Shown here piece by piece: positions 54,001-64,000 of a DNA stretch of 64,000 bases. Origin of the DNA: Bombardia bombarda (Eukaryota > Ascomycota > Sordariomycetes > Sordariales > Lasiosphaeriaceae); NCBI GenBank assembly GCA_030512295.1, contig JAULSR010000009.1, forward strand, positions 682,001 through 746,000. The letters are read 5' to 3'. Numbering within the stretch: position 1 is the first letter of the stretch; each line of letters opens with the position of its first letter. The translations under genes were made by a program, and so were the position numbers. The notes below the pieces were generated by a model. That model worked only from the letters and a program-made list of their open reading frames with translations, did no database searches and was not told the origin of the DNA.

Positions 54001-57000
54001 TCTGATCCCACTGGCGATGGTGGCGATGGTGGCGGTGGTGGTGGTGGAGGCAGCACAGGTCCCCCTGGCGGCAGCGGTGTTGTCTACGTGGACCCTCAGG
54101 TCTGGAACGTGGGCATGCAGTCGGCTGCCTGCTACGACCCCTGCGTCATGGTGCTTCCTGAGAGCCAGATCCCGTTGACCACCATCTCGGTGCCGGCTTA
54201 CACAACGAGCCTCGAGGTTGGCCAGACGGTCACCACCATCACCCTCCACCCGCCCCCCATCGTCACCGATCAAATCCCCATGTCCAATCTGGCCATCACC
54301 CCCGGTGAGACGACGGCCACTATCCAACCACTGCCCAGCATCATCATTGCCACCACCTTTTGGGTCGTCACCTGGGTGACCAACGGGGCAACGTCGTCGT
54401 CCACGAGGACGATTGAGTATCCGCCCTGGCCCCAGATCACAAAGGGGCCCCCTGAGGGCTGGGCATTCTTTAGCACTGTCACTCCCACCAGCTCAGGCAC
54501 CTCATCGTCAATCCTAGTACCGCCGCCTTTTATTATCATTGGCGACGACGGACAGCCAGTAACTTCTGTCGAGACCATCACTCGTCCTCAGCAGACGCCT
54601 ACCACAGATCCTCCTGTGTGGACCACCTTCCCGCCCGTCTTCCGCATCGACCCCGTCACGACAGCCGTCAACAAGATCGAGCCAGACGACGACGGTTTCA
54701 AACTCCAGTGTGATTTCTGGTTCTTCCTCTTCTGCATCACCATCGGGCCGCTGCGTATCGAAGGCTACCACATACATCTCCCCCGTGGCAGGAGTTTCGG
54801 TCCTGGTCCTCCCCCGTCGTTTGACTGGAAGTTTCCTGGGGGATGGCACATCGAAGGCCGCATCCCGCCGTGGCCAAAGTTTACGGTTGGACCCAGCGGC
54901 CCGCCAACCTTTCCCGACCCGGACGAGGAGCCCAGGTGTGAGACGCAGGACGTGACCCTTTGTCCGCAGGCAACTGTGCTATCCGACTCGACGAGCACCA
55001 TCACCACTTACTGGGAAGATATCTCCACCTGCATGACGGTCCAGGGCTGCTTTGTGACGGACTGGGAGACAACCACGTCGAGCAGTGTGTGCTCGCTGCC
55101 GTCCCAAAATGCAAAGGAGGCTGCAAGGGAGGCTGCACTGGCTCTGCCCTCTGCGGTGTCTGCTGCTGCTATGAGCTCGAGCCCGGCAACACAGCCTGTA
55201 CCTGCTGCTTCTGCCGTCATTGCCACATTGGAACCGACAGCCTCGCCAGAGCTACTTGTCCCGGTCTCAAGCTCTATATCCAAGAGAGCGCCCGGCCAGT
55301 CCCCCGATCAGAACGACCCGGAAACCTGGAAGCATGACCTCGACTGTGGGCGCGTAAACGGACCCCACATAGTGATATACCCAGTATACTTTGACAACCA
55401 ATCCAAACTTCAGCTTATCCGGGACCGACTGAAGGGAGCCAACCATGACTACAAAGAGTTCAACGACGGCGTCAAAGGCAGTGTCGGCAGCACGTACTGG
55501 TTCCACGTAGACAAGATGGACCCTACCCTCGCGGCCAACATGGCCATGATGTACGACGTGGTGGACAAGGTCTTTGACTATCAGGACTACTTCGACAAAC
55601 TTTACGGGACAGCAACTAATCCTGTGCCACGTCGTCGTCATCGTCGTCGTCATCGTAGTCGTCGTCACTATCCCCACGATGTCAGCTCCTTCAACCAGAG
55701 CGACCATCTGTCCAAGACATCTCCCAACCTTGATCGGCGAGCGCCAGACCAGAAACTCACCCGGGCATGGCACCTATCCCAGCTCTCGTCAGCCGGGCCA
55801 ATCTGGGCGTTTGATGTTGGCGCAAAGCCAGGAACAATCGTGGACGGACACGAAAACTACCGCTATCGCTTCGACGACTCCCTGGGCGACGGTCAGTTCA
55901 TTTACCTCGTTGACGACGCCATTGACCCCGGCCATGCCGAGTTCGCAACCCTTCCGAACCGGCCCAGATCGCTCCCTGGCGAGGTGTACGGGTACAACCC
56001 GGCTGAGTCGGAGCAGCACGGGACCAGCGTGGCGGGCATGGCGGTTGGCAAGACGGTGGGCGTCTCTCCCAACGCCCAGTTGTACGTCACCCGGACAGGA
56101 GCGGACGAGGACTATTGCTACGAGCGCTATCTCGAAGGCGTGCTGCTGGTACTCGTCAGCATCCTAGAAACACCCGCCAGAGGGCCCAAGTCGGTGGTCA
56201 ACATGTCCTGGGGTCTGGAGGAAGCCGACTACCCCGAGCAGTTCGCCAAGGTCCTGCTCGCTTTGCTGAAAAGGCTCGACAGCATGGGCGTGGTCCTCGT
56301 CAACGCCGTCGACAACCTCGACGACGCAGACGCCGCCAAGTACATACCCGCCAAGTACGTCACGTCAGAGCTGCCGAACATGATTGTCGTCGGGTCGACG
56401 ACCGAGGATTGCGTCAAGACGGTCAAGAGCCAGACGTACGGGCCAGCGGCCAGCTTCCTGGTCTACTTTCCCGGCCAAAAGGTCTACCAGGCGGAAAACA
56501 ATGCCAACACGCCCTACAAGTACGCGAGCGGCGCTTCGCTTTCGGCCGGCGGTGTGTCGGGTCTGGTTGCCTACCTGCGTGGCCTCCCCTGGCCAGCCGG
56601 CTCTCCGCGTGCTGAGCAGCTCAAACAGCCCGGCTTGGTCAAGACGCTCCTTTTGGACACCGCACGCTTCCTCATAGACGAAAAGGATACGAGCAAGGGG
56701 ACGCCCAAGAAGATCGTCTGGAACGGCCAGGTGGGCGACAAGTCCTGTTACCTCGAGCCCCAAACGCCGGGCTGCGAAAAGATCCCTGACGAACTTGCCC
56801 CGTTGAGCTGTCCTGGGGAGTCTAAGCGGGACACTCAGGGCTGGTGCTTTCCGCAGGTTCCAAATCCAGATGGCGGCGGTGGTGGAGGTGGTGGTGGAGG
56901 AGGAGGAGGAGGAGGAGGAGCAGGAAGCGCTGGTGACGACCTAGGAGGTCTCTCGCCGAGTCCCATCACCTTCACCGACGCCTCACCCTCGCCCACCTGC

Positions 57001-57591
57001 ACCTCAAACTGCGGCCAGCTCTGCACCGGCTACTTCTGCGTCGCCATGCCCAACGGCCACCCCCCGTCGTACGCTGACCCAACCAACTCCCCGGCCCAAT
57101 CCCCGACTTCCACGCCAATAATACAGTCGCCCGACTTCAACCAGGACAAGACAGCGTGTGCCAACGGCGGCGGCACCGCCAACAGGGACCATCTCATAGA
57201 CACAGCCCAGGTCTTTTGCAAGACTCTGGATGGCCAGACACTCGCCGGTGGTGCCTATCAAGAGCGCATGATAGATTACGAGGAGCTGGTAGTCAAGGCA
57301 ACCATCCAGGTCAAGGCCGGGTGCGCCTGGCTTGTCGACTACGACACCTGCACGGCGGAATATGGCCACATCACCGATGACTGTGACACGGGCACCTCGA
57401 CGGGCAAGCATGGCGGCGTGCGTGAGAATAACTGCCTCTCCTTCAGCATCGGAAGCAACGGCGGCAGCGACGAGCCACCAGGGGGTGGAGGGGGCGGTGG
57501 AGGTGGCGGAGGTGGTGGAGGTGGTGGAGGTGGTGGAACTCCCCCCCAGCAACCAACAAACCCCCAGGCGCCCTGCCCGCCTGGTACCTAG
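51012..57591 (+). CDS. secreted SGNH hydrolase / FG-GAP / subtilisin-like fusion protein
   Basis: Model join(51012..51274,51348..57591), 2,168 residues, intron 73 nt (GTGGGT...CTTTAG). Signal-peptide-like N-terminus. SGNH hydrolase: block I IGASIVYG (Ser76), block III GGTND (Asn162), block V DGIHPTD (Asp253, His256). FG-GAP/VCBS-type region about 410-925 with five calcium loops (DMNADGYDD, DIDGDGRGD, DWDGDGLCD, DVNGDGLDD, DLDGNGRAD). Gly- and Pro/Thr-rich linkers, about 930-1330. A basic run RRRHRRRHRSRRH (about 1514-1526) precedes a subtilisin-like domain: Asp1610 (IYLVDDAID), His1645 (HGTSVAGMAVG), Ser1818 (GASLSAGGVSG, for the usual GTSxAAP). After a Gly run comes a Cys-rich domain (DDCDTGTSTGKHGGVRENNC) resembling C-terminal modules of killer-toxin-like chitinases. 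It should act outside the cell; substrates are unknown. No stop separates the parts. Confidence 0.85.
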
Positions 57592-57959
57592 TCTGGCAAC
57601 GTCAACTGCCCAGCGCCACCAACGACGTGACCGAGTACAGCAACATTGGCTTCACTGCCCCCGACGAGTCCAGCTTCACGTTCAACTCCTGCGATCCCCC
57701 GATCGAGTGGGCCGGTGTGGCTACTGCGCGGCCCGTCCCGGATGAAGGGTCCCTCAGCGAGATCGACGACGTGTTTGGCGATTCGTGCAAGTACCAAGCC
57801 AAAGACGGCGTCAGCTACTCCAGCGCCAACAACAATGATGTGGTCGGCTATCTCGAGTGTGGCAAGTGGAGCGACGCAACCTGCCTCAAGAGGTTTGTGT
57901 CGACGAATTGCGAGAACAGCGTCACGGTGGACGAGCTGATTAGGTGTGATTGGGTTTGA
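57592..57959 (+). other. probable C-terminal continuation of the fusion protein in another frame
   Basis: Directly after the stop at 57589-57591, a different frame, open from before 57570, reads ALPAWYLVWQRQLPSATNDV, then TEYSNIGFTAPDESSF, FNSCDPPIEWAG, FGDSCKYQAKDG, LECGKWSDATCLKRF, to a stop at 57959. The composition and regular cysteines are those of a secreted protein. It could be reached by an intron from a GT in the Gly-rich codons (about 57500-57530) to the acceptor CCCCCAG near 57571, or by a one-base change in the C-runs at 57541-57571. If so the true protein is about 115 residues longer. Confidence 0.55.
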
Positions 57960-59190
57960 GGGGGGGTGTGAATGTTCTGTGTCTGTGTTTGTTGAAGATG
58001 AGTGGATGACAGATAAATAAGATTGATCTCCTACGTCGATGATGATTTTAGTAGGCGACAATGAAGTTTATCAAGTTGCATTCCTTACATATCGATAAGC
58101 TCTCCAACTGCCTAAATCAATTAAACCAGCATAGAGAACAAACTAGGACTAGTTTCGTTGTTCGTGGTCTGTGGTCATCACAAACAAATGTGTGCAGAAG
58201 TCTCGGACATCCCGAAAATTCAAGGCCTTGGCCATGGCTGCAAAGATAAAAAAAGCAAACACGAAGCAAATCACGAAGCAAATCTGCCAACACTGCTAGG
58301 AGCTGTACCCCACCTGACAACTTCAATGGTGGGAAAGCGGCTCACTGGACGCGCCTTCCCGTCGAGATACCTTCAGAGTTGAGGTTGGACGTCAGTCCGA
58401 ATTGGGCAAGGAGGGGAGGAGGCGCGACCGATCTTGGCGTGGAGGTCCTCATGAGGCGCGGAAAAGATCCCACTAAAGACTAAAGACGATTGAGCGCGTT
58501 ATGTCCCGAACAGATGGCCTTTTCACATTGGGAACCAGAACCCCAAGTTGGGCACTTTTGGGTCGCATCCATCTGCGACGCCTATCTTTGCACGTCGAAA
58601 AGCCAATCGGGAGCTGCTTATTTGCGTCAGCGGACAACACCCTGCCGAGAGGGCATGCATCTGCATGTTGATGCTCAACACCGCTGCCGTGCTCTGTATT
58701 TGGCGAAAGGCATGGAGGTGCTCAAGAGCTGGACATCCAACACACCTTCCCCACGAAATAGCCAAAAAAGATTCCACACCCATATCGTCGTCATAATTAT
58801 TTCCGACCAGCCCTCGGCCCCCACTTCCGGGCGATCATTCACAATCAGCGACATCGGCCAGAGTCAAATTTGAGCGAAACTTTGTCTCAAGTCAAAACAT
58901 TGGTAATCGCGAACTGCAATGAGCAGCAAATCGATATCGGTCAAGCCCTTTTACCCCACACGGAGACGGCAACCCCCCAATTGGCCCAAGCTCACCCAAG
59001 CTTACCCCAGCCCGCCCAGGCGAGACCAGTGTTATCTCGAGCTAAGATGTCAGTGAGGCGAACCTTAGGGCACCGAATGGCCCTAGGCCTAGCCTGAACT
59101 TTGCAAGTCTGATATGCAAGCAGGGTCGCTTTATTAATTCACGCAGGACGCCCAGTGGCCCCTTCCCATGTTTTCTGCAGGTTGGTCCCC

Positions 59191-59196
59191 TTATCT
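59191..59196 (-). promoter_or_regulatory. GATA-factor site (AGATAA) upstream of DUR3
   Basis: TTATCT on the plus strand is AGATAA on the minus, matching the HGATAR site of AreA/NIT2 nitrogen regulators. About 1 kb before the start codon. Confidence 0.3.
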
Positions 59197-59423
59197 CCAG
59201 CCAAATACAAAAAGCGGTTCGTCAATGTCATCGAGTAAGCCCCAAACGTCAGAGAGTCCAGATGGCGCTGCTAGCAGCCTATTCTAGCACTAGGTGCGCC
59301 AAGCCGCCCGCGGCAGAGAGCCAAAAGTTCGTCCTCACCCATCAACGTTCTGTGGTTGCACGAGGGAAGAATGGAGATATCCATACACATACACAACAAA
59401 GTCATGGAAGAGGAATCTTGGCA

Positions 59424-59432
59424 GTTTATCAG
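59424..59432 (-). promoter_or_regulatory. GATA-factor site (CTGATAAAC) upstream of DUR3
   Basis: GTTTATCAG on plus, CTGATAAAC on minus: a second GATAA core, about 780 bases before the start codon. Confidence 0.3.
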
Positions 59433-59555
59433 CTGTGCCAGAGAAGGAGGTTCTCTTTGGCCATGTTTGGCAACATCTTTCTCCTAACCTGCGCAAAGAG
59501 GTCTGCGCGCGATGCGACGATACCAAACTGCAACACCTATGACTGATTGATTCGC

Positions 59556-59563
59556 CTTATCAG
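59556..59563 (-). promoter_or_regulatory. GATA-factor site (CTGATAAG) upstream of DUR3
   Basis: CTTATCAG on plus, CTGATAAG on minus, the strongest form of the AreA/NIT2 consensus, about 645 bases before the start. A further AGATAG at 59724-59729 lies closer. Urea transporter genes in ascomycetes are generally under nitrogen catabolite control, so the cluster fits. Confidence 0.4.
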
Positions 59564-60206
59564 TGGACCCTGCACGGTAATCCTCGTGGCGCCGGTAGTG
59601 GTGTTTCACGGGCAGCGACGAACGAGCGGCAACCCCAACCCCACCATTCGCCAATGGGACGGGACGCGGTGACATGGGTAGGTTCAACCCTAATCAGTCC
59701 CTGCCAGGTGAGTACCTAGACAGAGATAGGCGGCCCCTCACCGCGCGCCACTTTCCTTGGTACCCCCTCCATGCACCATGAGCATATCTGAGTGGGGGAC
59801 TGCCATCAGAACACCAATCGTCCCCTCCCAACCTTGGCACTCGGGGAGAGAGAAGCTAAAACCTAATTCAACCTGGGGGACCACAGCATGTTCTTTACTA
59901 CCTTACTCGGTATACTGTATACTGCCTGCAGCTGCAGTGGCCTGCGATATGCGACCCCCCCCCGCGAGCTTCCATGTGATTGTATTGGCTGCCCGCCTCC
60001 TCGATCGGGAGGTTCGACCCAAGGCCTCACATGCATATATTTCCTGCTGCCCCGATCCCCAAAGTCTGTGTTGCCCCGTAGCTTCCCTTTGCTCCTCTTC
60101 CTGCGACTGATCCGGCCTCCGTCGCCCTGCAACCTGACCCAAACATCACTCCTCATCCTACAAGCTCTATTTCTACCATTGCGCGCGAACACTCGCACTA
60201 CGGAAG

Positions 60207-62513
60207 ATGGTCACTCCCGCCCTCAGCCAGGGAGTTGGCTATGGCGTCGTCTTGGGGCTTGGCGCCGTCTTTGCGCTGGGTGAGTTGGCAATGCCTCCTT
60301 GTGTGCCTCCTTGTGGTGCTTATGTTGTGGGAGAAGAGGGTGCTGACATGTTCGGGTCCAGGCATGATTTTCGTCACTTTCATCCTCAAGCGTTATAACC
60401 GAGAACTCCAGACGTCGGAGATGTTCAACACGGCCGGCCGCACCGTCAAGTCGGGCCTGGTCGGATCGGCCGTCGTCTCGTCATGGACCTGGGCCGCCAC
60501 CCTTCTCCAAAGTACCGGAGTATGTTACCGCTATGGTGTATCGGGGCCCTTTTGGTACGCGTCGGGCGCCACCGTCCAGATCCTGCTCTTTGCGACCCTC
60601 GCCATCGAGTTGAAGCGACGCGCCCCCAGCGCACACACCTACCTCGAGGTCATCAAGGCCCGCTACGGCACCTTTGCCCACATCGTCTTTATGGTCTTTG
60701 GCCTGGCGACCAATATTCTCGTGTCGCTCATGTTGATCGTCGGCGGCTCGGCCACCATCAATGCCTTGACCGGCATGCACACCATTGCCGCGAGTGAGTT
60801 TTTGGGGAAACCCAACCAACCGAAACGAGTCTCGATAGCTGACAACCATGTCCAGTCTACCTGTTGCCCATCGGCGTCGTTGCCTACACCATGGTTGGCG
60901 GTCTGAAGGCCACCATCCTGACCGACTGGATCCACACCTTCATCCTACTGATCATCATCATCATCTTTGCCCTGACGACCTACGCCAGCTCCGGCGTCCT
61001 CGGATCACCCAGCGCCGTCTACGATCTGTTGGTCAAGGCGGCTCTCGATCACCCTGTCGAGGGCAACAAGGAGGGAAGCTACCTGACGATGCAGTCCCGC
61101 GAAGGCGCCATCTTCTTTGTTATCAATATCGTCGGTAACTTTGGCACCGTCTTCCTCGACAACGGCTACTACAACAAGGCCATCGCCGCCTCCCCCGTCC
61201 ACGCCCTCCCCGGCTACATCCTCGGCGGCCTGTGCTGGTTTGCTATCCCCTGGCTCACAGCCACGACCATGGGCCTCGCCGCGCTCGCACTCGAGCCCAC
61301 CGCCGGCTTCCCCACCTTCCCCAATCGCATGCCCGACGCCGACGTCAGCGCCGGCCTGGTGCTCCCCTACGCGGCTGTCGCGCTCATGGGCAAGGGCGGC
61401 GCGGCCGCCACACTTCTCATCGTCTTCATGGCCGTCACCAGCGCCACCTCGAGCCAGCTGATCGCCGTCAGCTCCATCTGCACCTACGACCTCTACCGCA
61501 GCTACTTCAACCCCAACGCCAGCGGCAAGAGCCTCATCTACATGAGCCACTGCATCGTCGTGGCGTACGCCCTCTTCATCGCCACCTTCTCGGTCGGTCT
61601 GTGGTACGCCGGCATCTCGATGGGCTATCTCTATCTCATGATGGGCGTCATCATCTCGGGCGCCGTGCTGCCCGCCACACTCACCCTGATCTGGGGCGGA
61701 CAGAACAAGTGGGCTGCCTCGCTGTCTCCGATTCTCGCCCTGGTTGTGTCCCTCGTCGCGTGGCTTGTCACTGCCAAGAAGGAGTGTGGCAGCCTGGGCG
61801 TCGAGTGCACTGGCTCCAACTACCCCATGCTGGCGGGCAACGTGGCCGCCCTGCTCGCCCCGGCAGTGTTTATTCCCGTTCTCACTCTGATCTTTGGGTT
61901 GGACAAGTATGACTGGAAGAGCATGATGAACATCCGCAAGGGCGATGACCAGGACTTGGCGGCGGATGCCGGCGTGGATCTGGAGCAAATACCCGGCGGC
62001 CATCACGAGTCGATGGAGGAGTTCAACACCGAGCAGAAGAAGCTGGCGAGGGCAAGCAAGATTAGCAAGAGCATGACCGTCATCTTGGTGAGTTTGTCCA
62101 CAATATTTTTTTTTTTTCCCTTTTTTTTTTTTTTTTTCCAGAAATGGAGCTGCAGCTTACCAACATACCCAATCCAGACCCTGGCTCTCCTCGTCCTCTG
62201 GCCCATGCCTCTCTACGGCACTGGCTACATCTTCAGCAAGCAGTTCTTCACCGGCTGGGTGGTTGTCGGAATCATCTGGATTTTCATCTCGTTCTTTGGC
62301 GTCGGCCTGTTCCCCATCTGGGAGGGCAGGGAGACGCTCGGCAGGACGTTCAAGTTCATGTTTTTGGATATGACGGGCAAGTCGCACATCAAGACCCTCC
62401 ATGCACAGGATAACAGCAGCAGTGCAGCCGGGGAGGGCAAGAATACCCCCGGAGATGTGACGCCGACGGAAAAGTTGGGCAACAAGGAGGAAGTTGTTTC
62501 GACGGGGAACTAG
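60207..62513 (+). CDS. DUR3: urea/polyamine active transporter Dur3 (sodium:solute symporter family)
   Basis: Model join(60207..60279,60362..60793,60856..62087,62178..62513), 690 residues, introns 82, 62 and 90 nt with consistent phases. About 14-15 hydrophobic helices, no signal peptide. Dur3-type blocks: [111 protein letters not shown] and the SSS-family [20 protein letters not shown]. The length fits the Dur3 family, which imports urea (and polyamines in yeast) with protons across the plasma membrane. The C-terminal tail is hydrophilic ([17 protein letters not shown]). Intron 3 contains two T-runs. GATA sites upstream suggest nitrogen control. No urea amidolyase or urease gene in the window. 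Confidence 0.92.
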
Positions 62514-62905
62514 GTGTCATGCCCTGAGGTTCTTCCTTTGCCGGTGGCTGGTGAGGAAGGGTTGATTGTTACTGGACGAGATTCCAGAAGAAGGATTCGT
62601 GATCGAAGGGGAAGTAGAGGCGGTGGCTATGGCGAGGTGGGAGAGGCGTGGGAGAGTTTACTGCAAGTTCATGTCTGTGAGGCGTGCGATGATGTGAGGC
62701 AGTGATGAGAGATAGGAGTTTGTTGATTATACCCTCGTTCTTTTTGGTTATTCAAAGTCAAGGCTTTGGCAGGTTGTTGGTGGCCAGTCCTCGGGGCGAG
62801 TTGGACGAGCATGGGATATGCACATGATACCTAAAGAGATCAACCATAATTGAGATTCGATACCCCTAGAAGAGCAGCCTTGACAAGGTTTTAGATTGGA
62901 TAATT
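62514..62905. other. intergenic, 3' flank of DUR3
   Basis: No gene or repeat recognised; base composition is still like that of the gene-rich part. Confidence 0.5.
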
Positions 62906-63131
62906 GTGGGAGCCGGTAGGTATGTGGGTGTGCTACGAGTTGTATTGTCTAGGTTGTGCGAGTGGGCCTATTCTGCAGAAGAGGCGCGTTATGCCACGGG
63001 CCACTTGGTCGGTGGCACGTGCACCCAGCGCCTACACGCCCCTACAGAACAGGCAAAAACGAAGCCTTTTATTAGTATATACGATACCCTTTTTCGCCCT
63101 TTTTGTAGGGTTGAGGCTTAACGAAGCCACA
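62906..63131 (-). repeat. possible LTR of the adjacent Copia-type relic
   Basis: On the minus strand a purine-rich tract (about 63133-63144, AAGAGATTAGGG) is followed at 63131 by TGTGGCTTCG, the arrangement of polypurine tract then LTR start (TG). AATAAAA occurs inside (about 63070-63080), as for an LTR polyadenylation signal. The left edge is a guess at a TG near 62906; no second LTR is in the window to confirm it. Confidence 0.3.
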
Positions 63132-64000
63132 GTACCCTAATCTCTTGCATGCTTATAAAGCGTATAAATCGCATATGCAAGTCTTTTTATAACGCTTTCG
63201 TTAGGCTGTCGGCGATTATCTTAATGCCTTTAATGTACTTTATATTAAAGTTATTAGCGTTTATTTTTTTTACGATTTATTTATATTATACGTTAACGAC
63301 CCTTTTCTTATTGGGTAATATAAAGTTAATAATACCCATTTTAACGTTAATATTATTTATAAATAAAATTAACGACTTAACGATTTTAAAGCTTAATTTT
63401 TTGAAAATGTTATTTATAAGCTTAGCGGCTTTTATAATTAGCGTAAGGTTCCAAAATTTAACTTCGATATTACTTAAGGCGACGAAAGTTTATTTTTTTA
63501 TATATTAAAGAATTAATTTATAAATATTTATTATAATATAAGCCGTAATTAAATAATAAATAATAATATTATTAACGAAAGTAGTGTTAGTATAAGTATT
63601 TAAAATTTTTTTTTATTTAAAATAATCTTTAACGTTATAATAGCTTTAAAATATTTAAAAAAATATTTAATAAAGTTTTAATGTTGGAATAATAAAGTTA
63701 TTCGTACGAGTTATTATAATAATTGTAGTGAACGGGTTAGTTAATGGTTATTATTATTATATTAATTTGCTTGTTTTATCTAAAAGGATTACGAACTACG
63801 GGGATAGGAAGTGGGTAGTTTTCAAGGGGTTTTTAAGACACGTGACTAGCTCCCCACTGTTCTGCATCCTGTCGACCAATCACAGCCATCATAGCCTGAC
63901 GGCTATATACCTCTAATTAATTATAAATCCGACACTAGTAATTTTTTACTTTTTTAACGACTAATTTCTTTCTTTATTAACGACTTTGCTATTTGTTATC
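63132..64000 (-). mobile_element. RIP-degraded Ty1/Copia retrotransposon, RNase H end, runs off the window
   Basis: Composition drops sharply to very AT-rich. Minus-strand translation from about 63500 to 63150 reads KK*TFVALSNIEVKFW, then LILFINNINVKMGIIN, NKKRVVNV*YK*IVKKI and IKYIKGIKIIADSLTKAL. This is the order of the Copia RNase H end (QTVALSTxEAEY, DNQ, TRHVDVRYHFI, EYIPTxxMxADGLTKAL). Differences from the family are mostly Glu to Lys, Asp to Asn, Gly to Ser, Trp to stop and Gln to stop, i.e. G-to-A and C-to-T on the two strands, as repeat-induced point mutation makes. A normal-GC island (about 63782-63916) interrupts it. No intact protein remains. Confidence 0.75.

Larger units (their letters stand above)
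57960..60206. other. intergenic, promoter side of DUR3
   Basis: About 2.2 kb with no supported gene on either strand. Several GATA-type sites lie in the last kilobase (listed separately). Short frames at 58490-58873 and 59863-60198 have no domain. Confidence 0.5.

Noticed and set aside
57332..57745. Alternative exon frame joined through the GTACCT donor at about 57585
   Set aside because: Splicing there gives an Arg/Ser/Pro-rich shadow frame, whereas the neighbouring frame carries ordered cysteines and normal composition.
61005..62006. 333-codon minus-strand open frame inside DUR3
   Set aside because: Antisense shadow of a biased GC-rich exon; no recognisable motif.
1..64000. tRNA, rRNA and riboswitch search by eye
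   Set aside because: No T-arm-like GGTTCGAATCC with a matching acceptor stem and no rRNA-like block was recognised. A tRNAscan or Rfam run would be decisive.

Overview
The window is nuclear DNA of a filamentous ascomycete (Pezizomycotina; Sordariomycetes-like, the class being an inference). Genes carry short spliceosomal introns (about 50-170 nt, GTRNGY-type donors, CTAAC/CTGAC branch points, YAG acceptors). The gene set is typical of moulds: a Zn2Cys6 regulator, P450s, a HET-domain relic, a CBM18 lectin, a GH3 glucosidase, and an AT-rich retrotransposon relic carrying the marks of repeat-induced point mutation (RIP).

Layout. 1.6-14.2 kb: an MDR-type oxidoreductase with an early frame break, a large SMP/C2 lipid-transfer protein (Mug190-like), a five-exon pisatin-demethylase-like P450, a decayed HET gene (minus) and a two-TM protein resembling DUF6601. 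14.2-24.8 kb: an accessory stretch with duplicated non-coding segments, two repeat-bearing proteins that look like distant members of one unrecognised family plus a dead third copy, and a cytochrome b5 reductase relic. 24.8-26.5 kb: a soluble-type P450 that looks dead (one-base frame break, ExxR arginine changed to Trp). 26.9-33.3 kb: a seven-exon Zn2Cys6 regulator divergent from an FAD monooxygenase. 34.5-43.1 kb: a secreted triple-CBM18 protein, an SDR, an aquaporin with altered NPA boxes, an unrecognised acidic-tailed protein and a coactosin/ADF-H protein. 44.0-46.9 kb: a membrane-anchored GH3 beta-glucosidase.

47.4-58.0 kb is the most unusual part. Two broken genes and one intact gene share the layout short cytosolic tail, one TM helix, cyanovirin-N-like (CVNH) ectodomain. 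Next comes a secreted protein of about 2,170 residues that joins an SGNH hydrolase, five FG-GAP-type calcium loops, Pro/Thr-rich linkers and a subtilisin-like domain with an apparently complete catalytic triad. 60.2-62.5 kb: a four-exon Dur3 urea/polyamine transporter with GATA sites upstream. From about 63.13 kb to the end the DNA is very AT-rich and, on the minus strand, still reads as the RNase H end of a Ty1/Copia polyprotein with G-to-A and C-to-T nonsense changes.

How they may work together (inference): many products face the outside of the cell (CBM18, GH3, CVNH, SGNH-subtilisin, aquaporin, Dur3). The decayed genes (HET, P450, b5 reductase, two CVNH copies, the third accessory-family copy) lie in or beside the duplicated or RIP-affected parts. 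No rRNA, tRNA or CRISPR array was recognised by eye.
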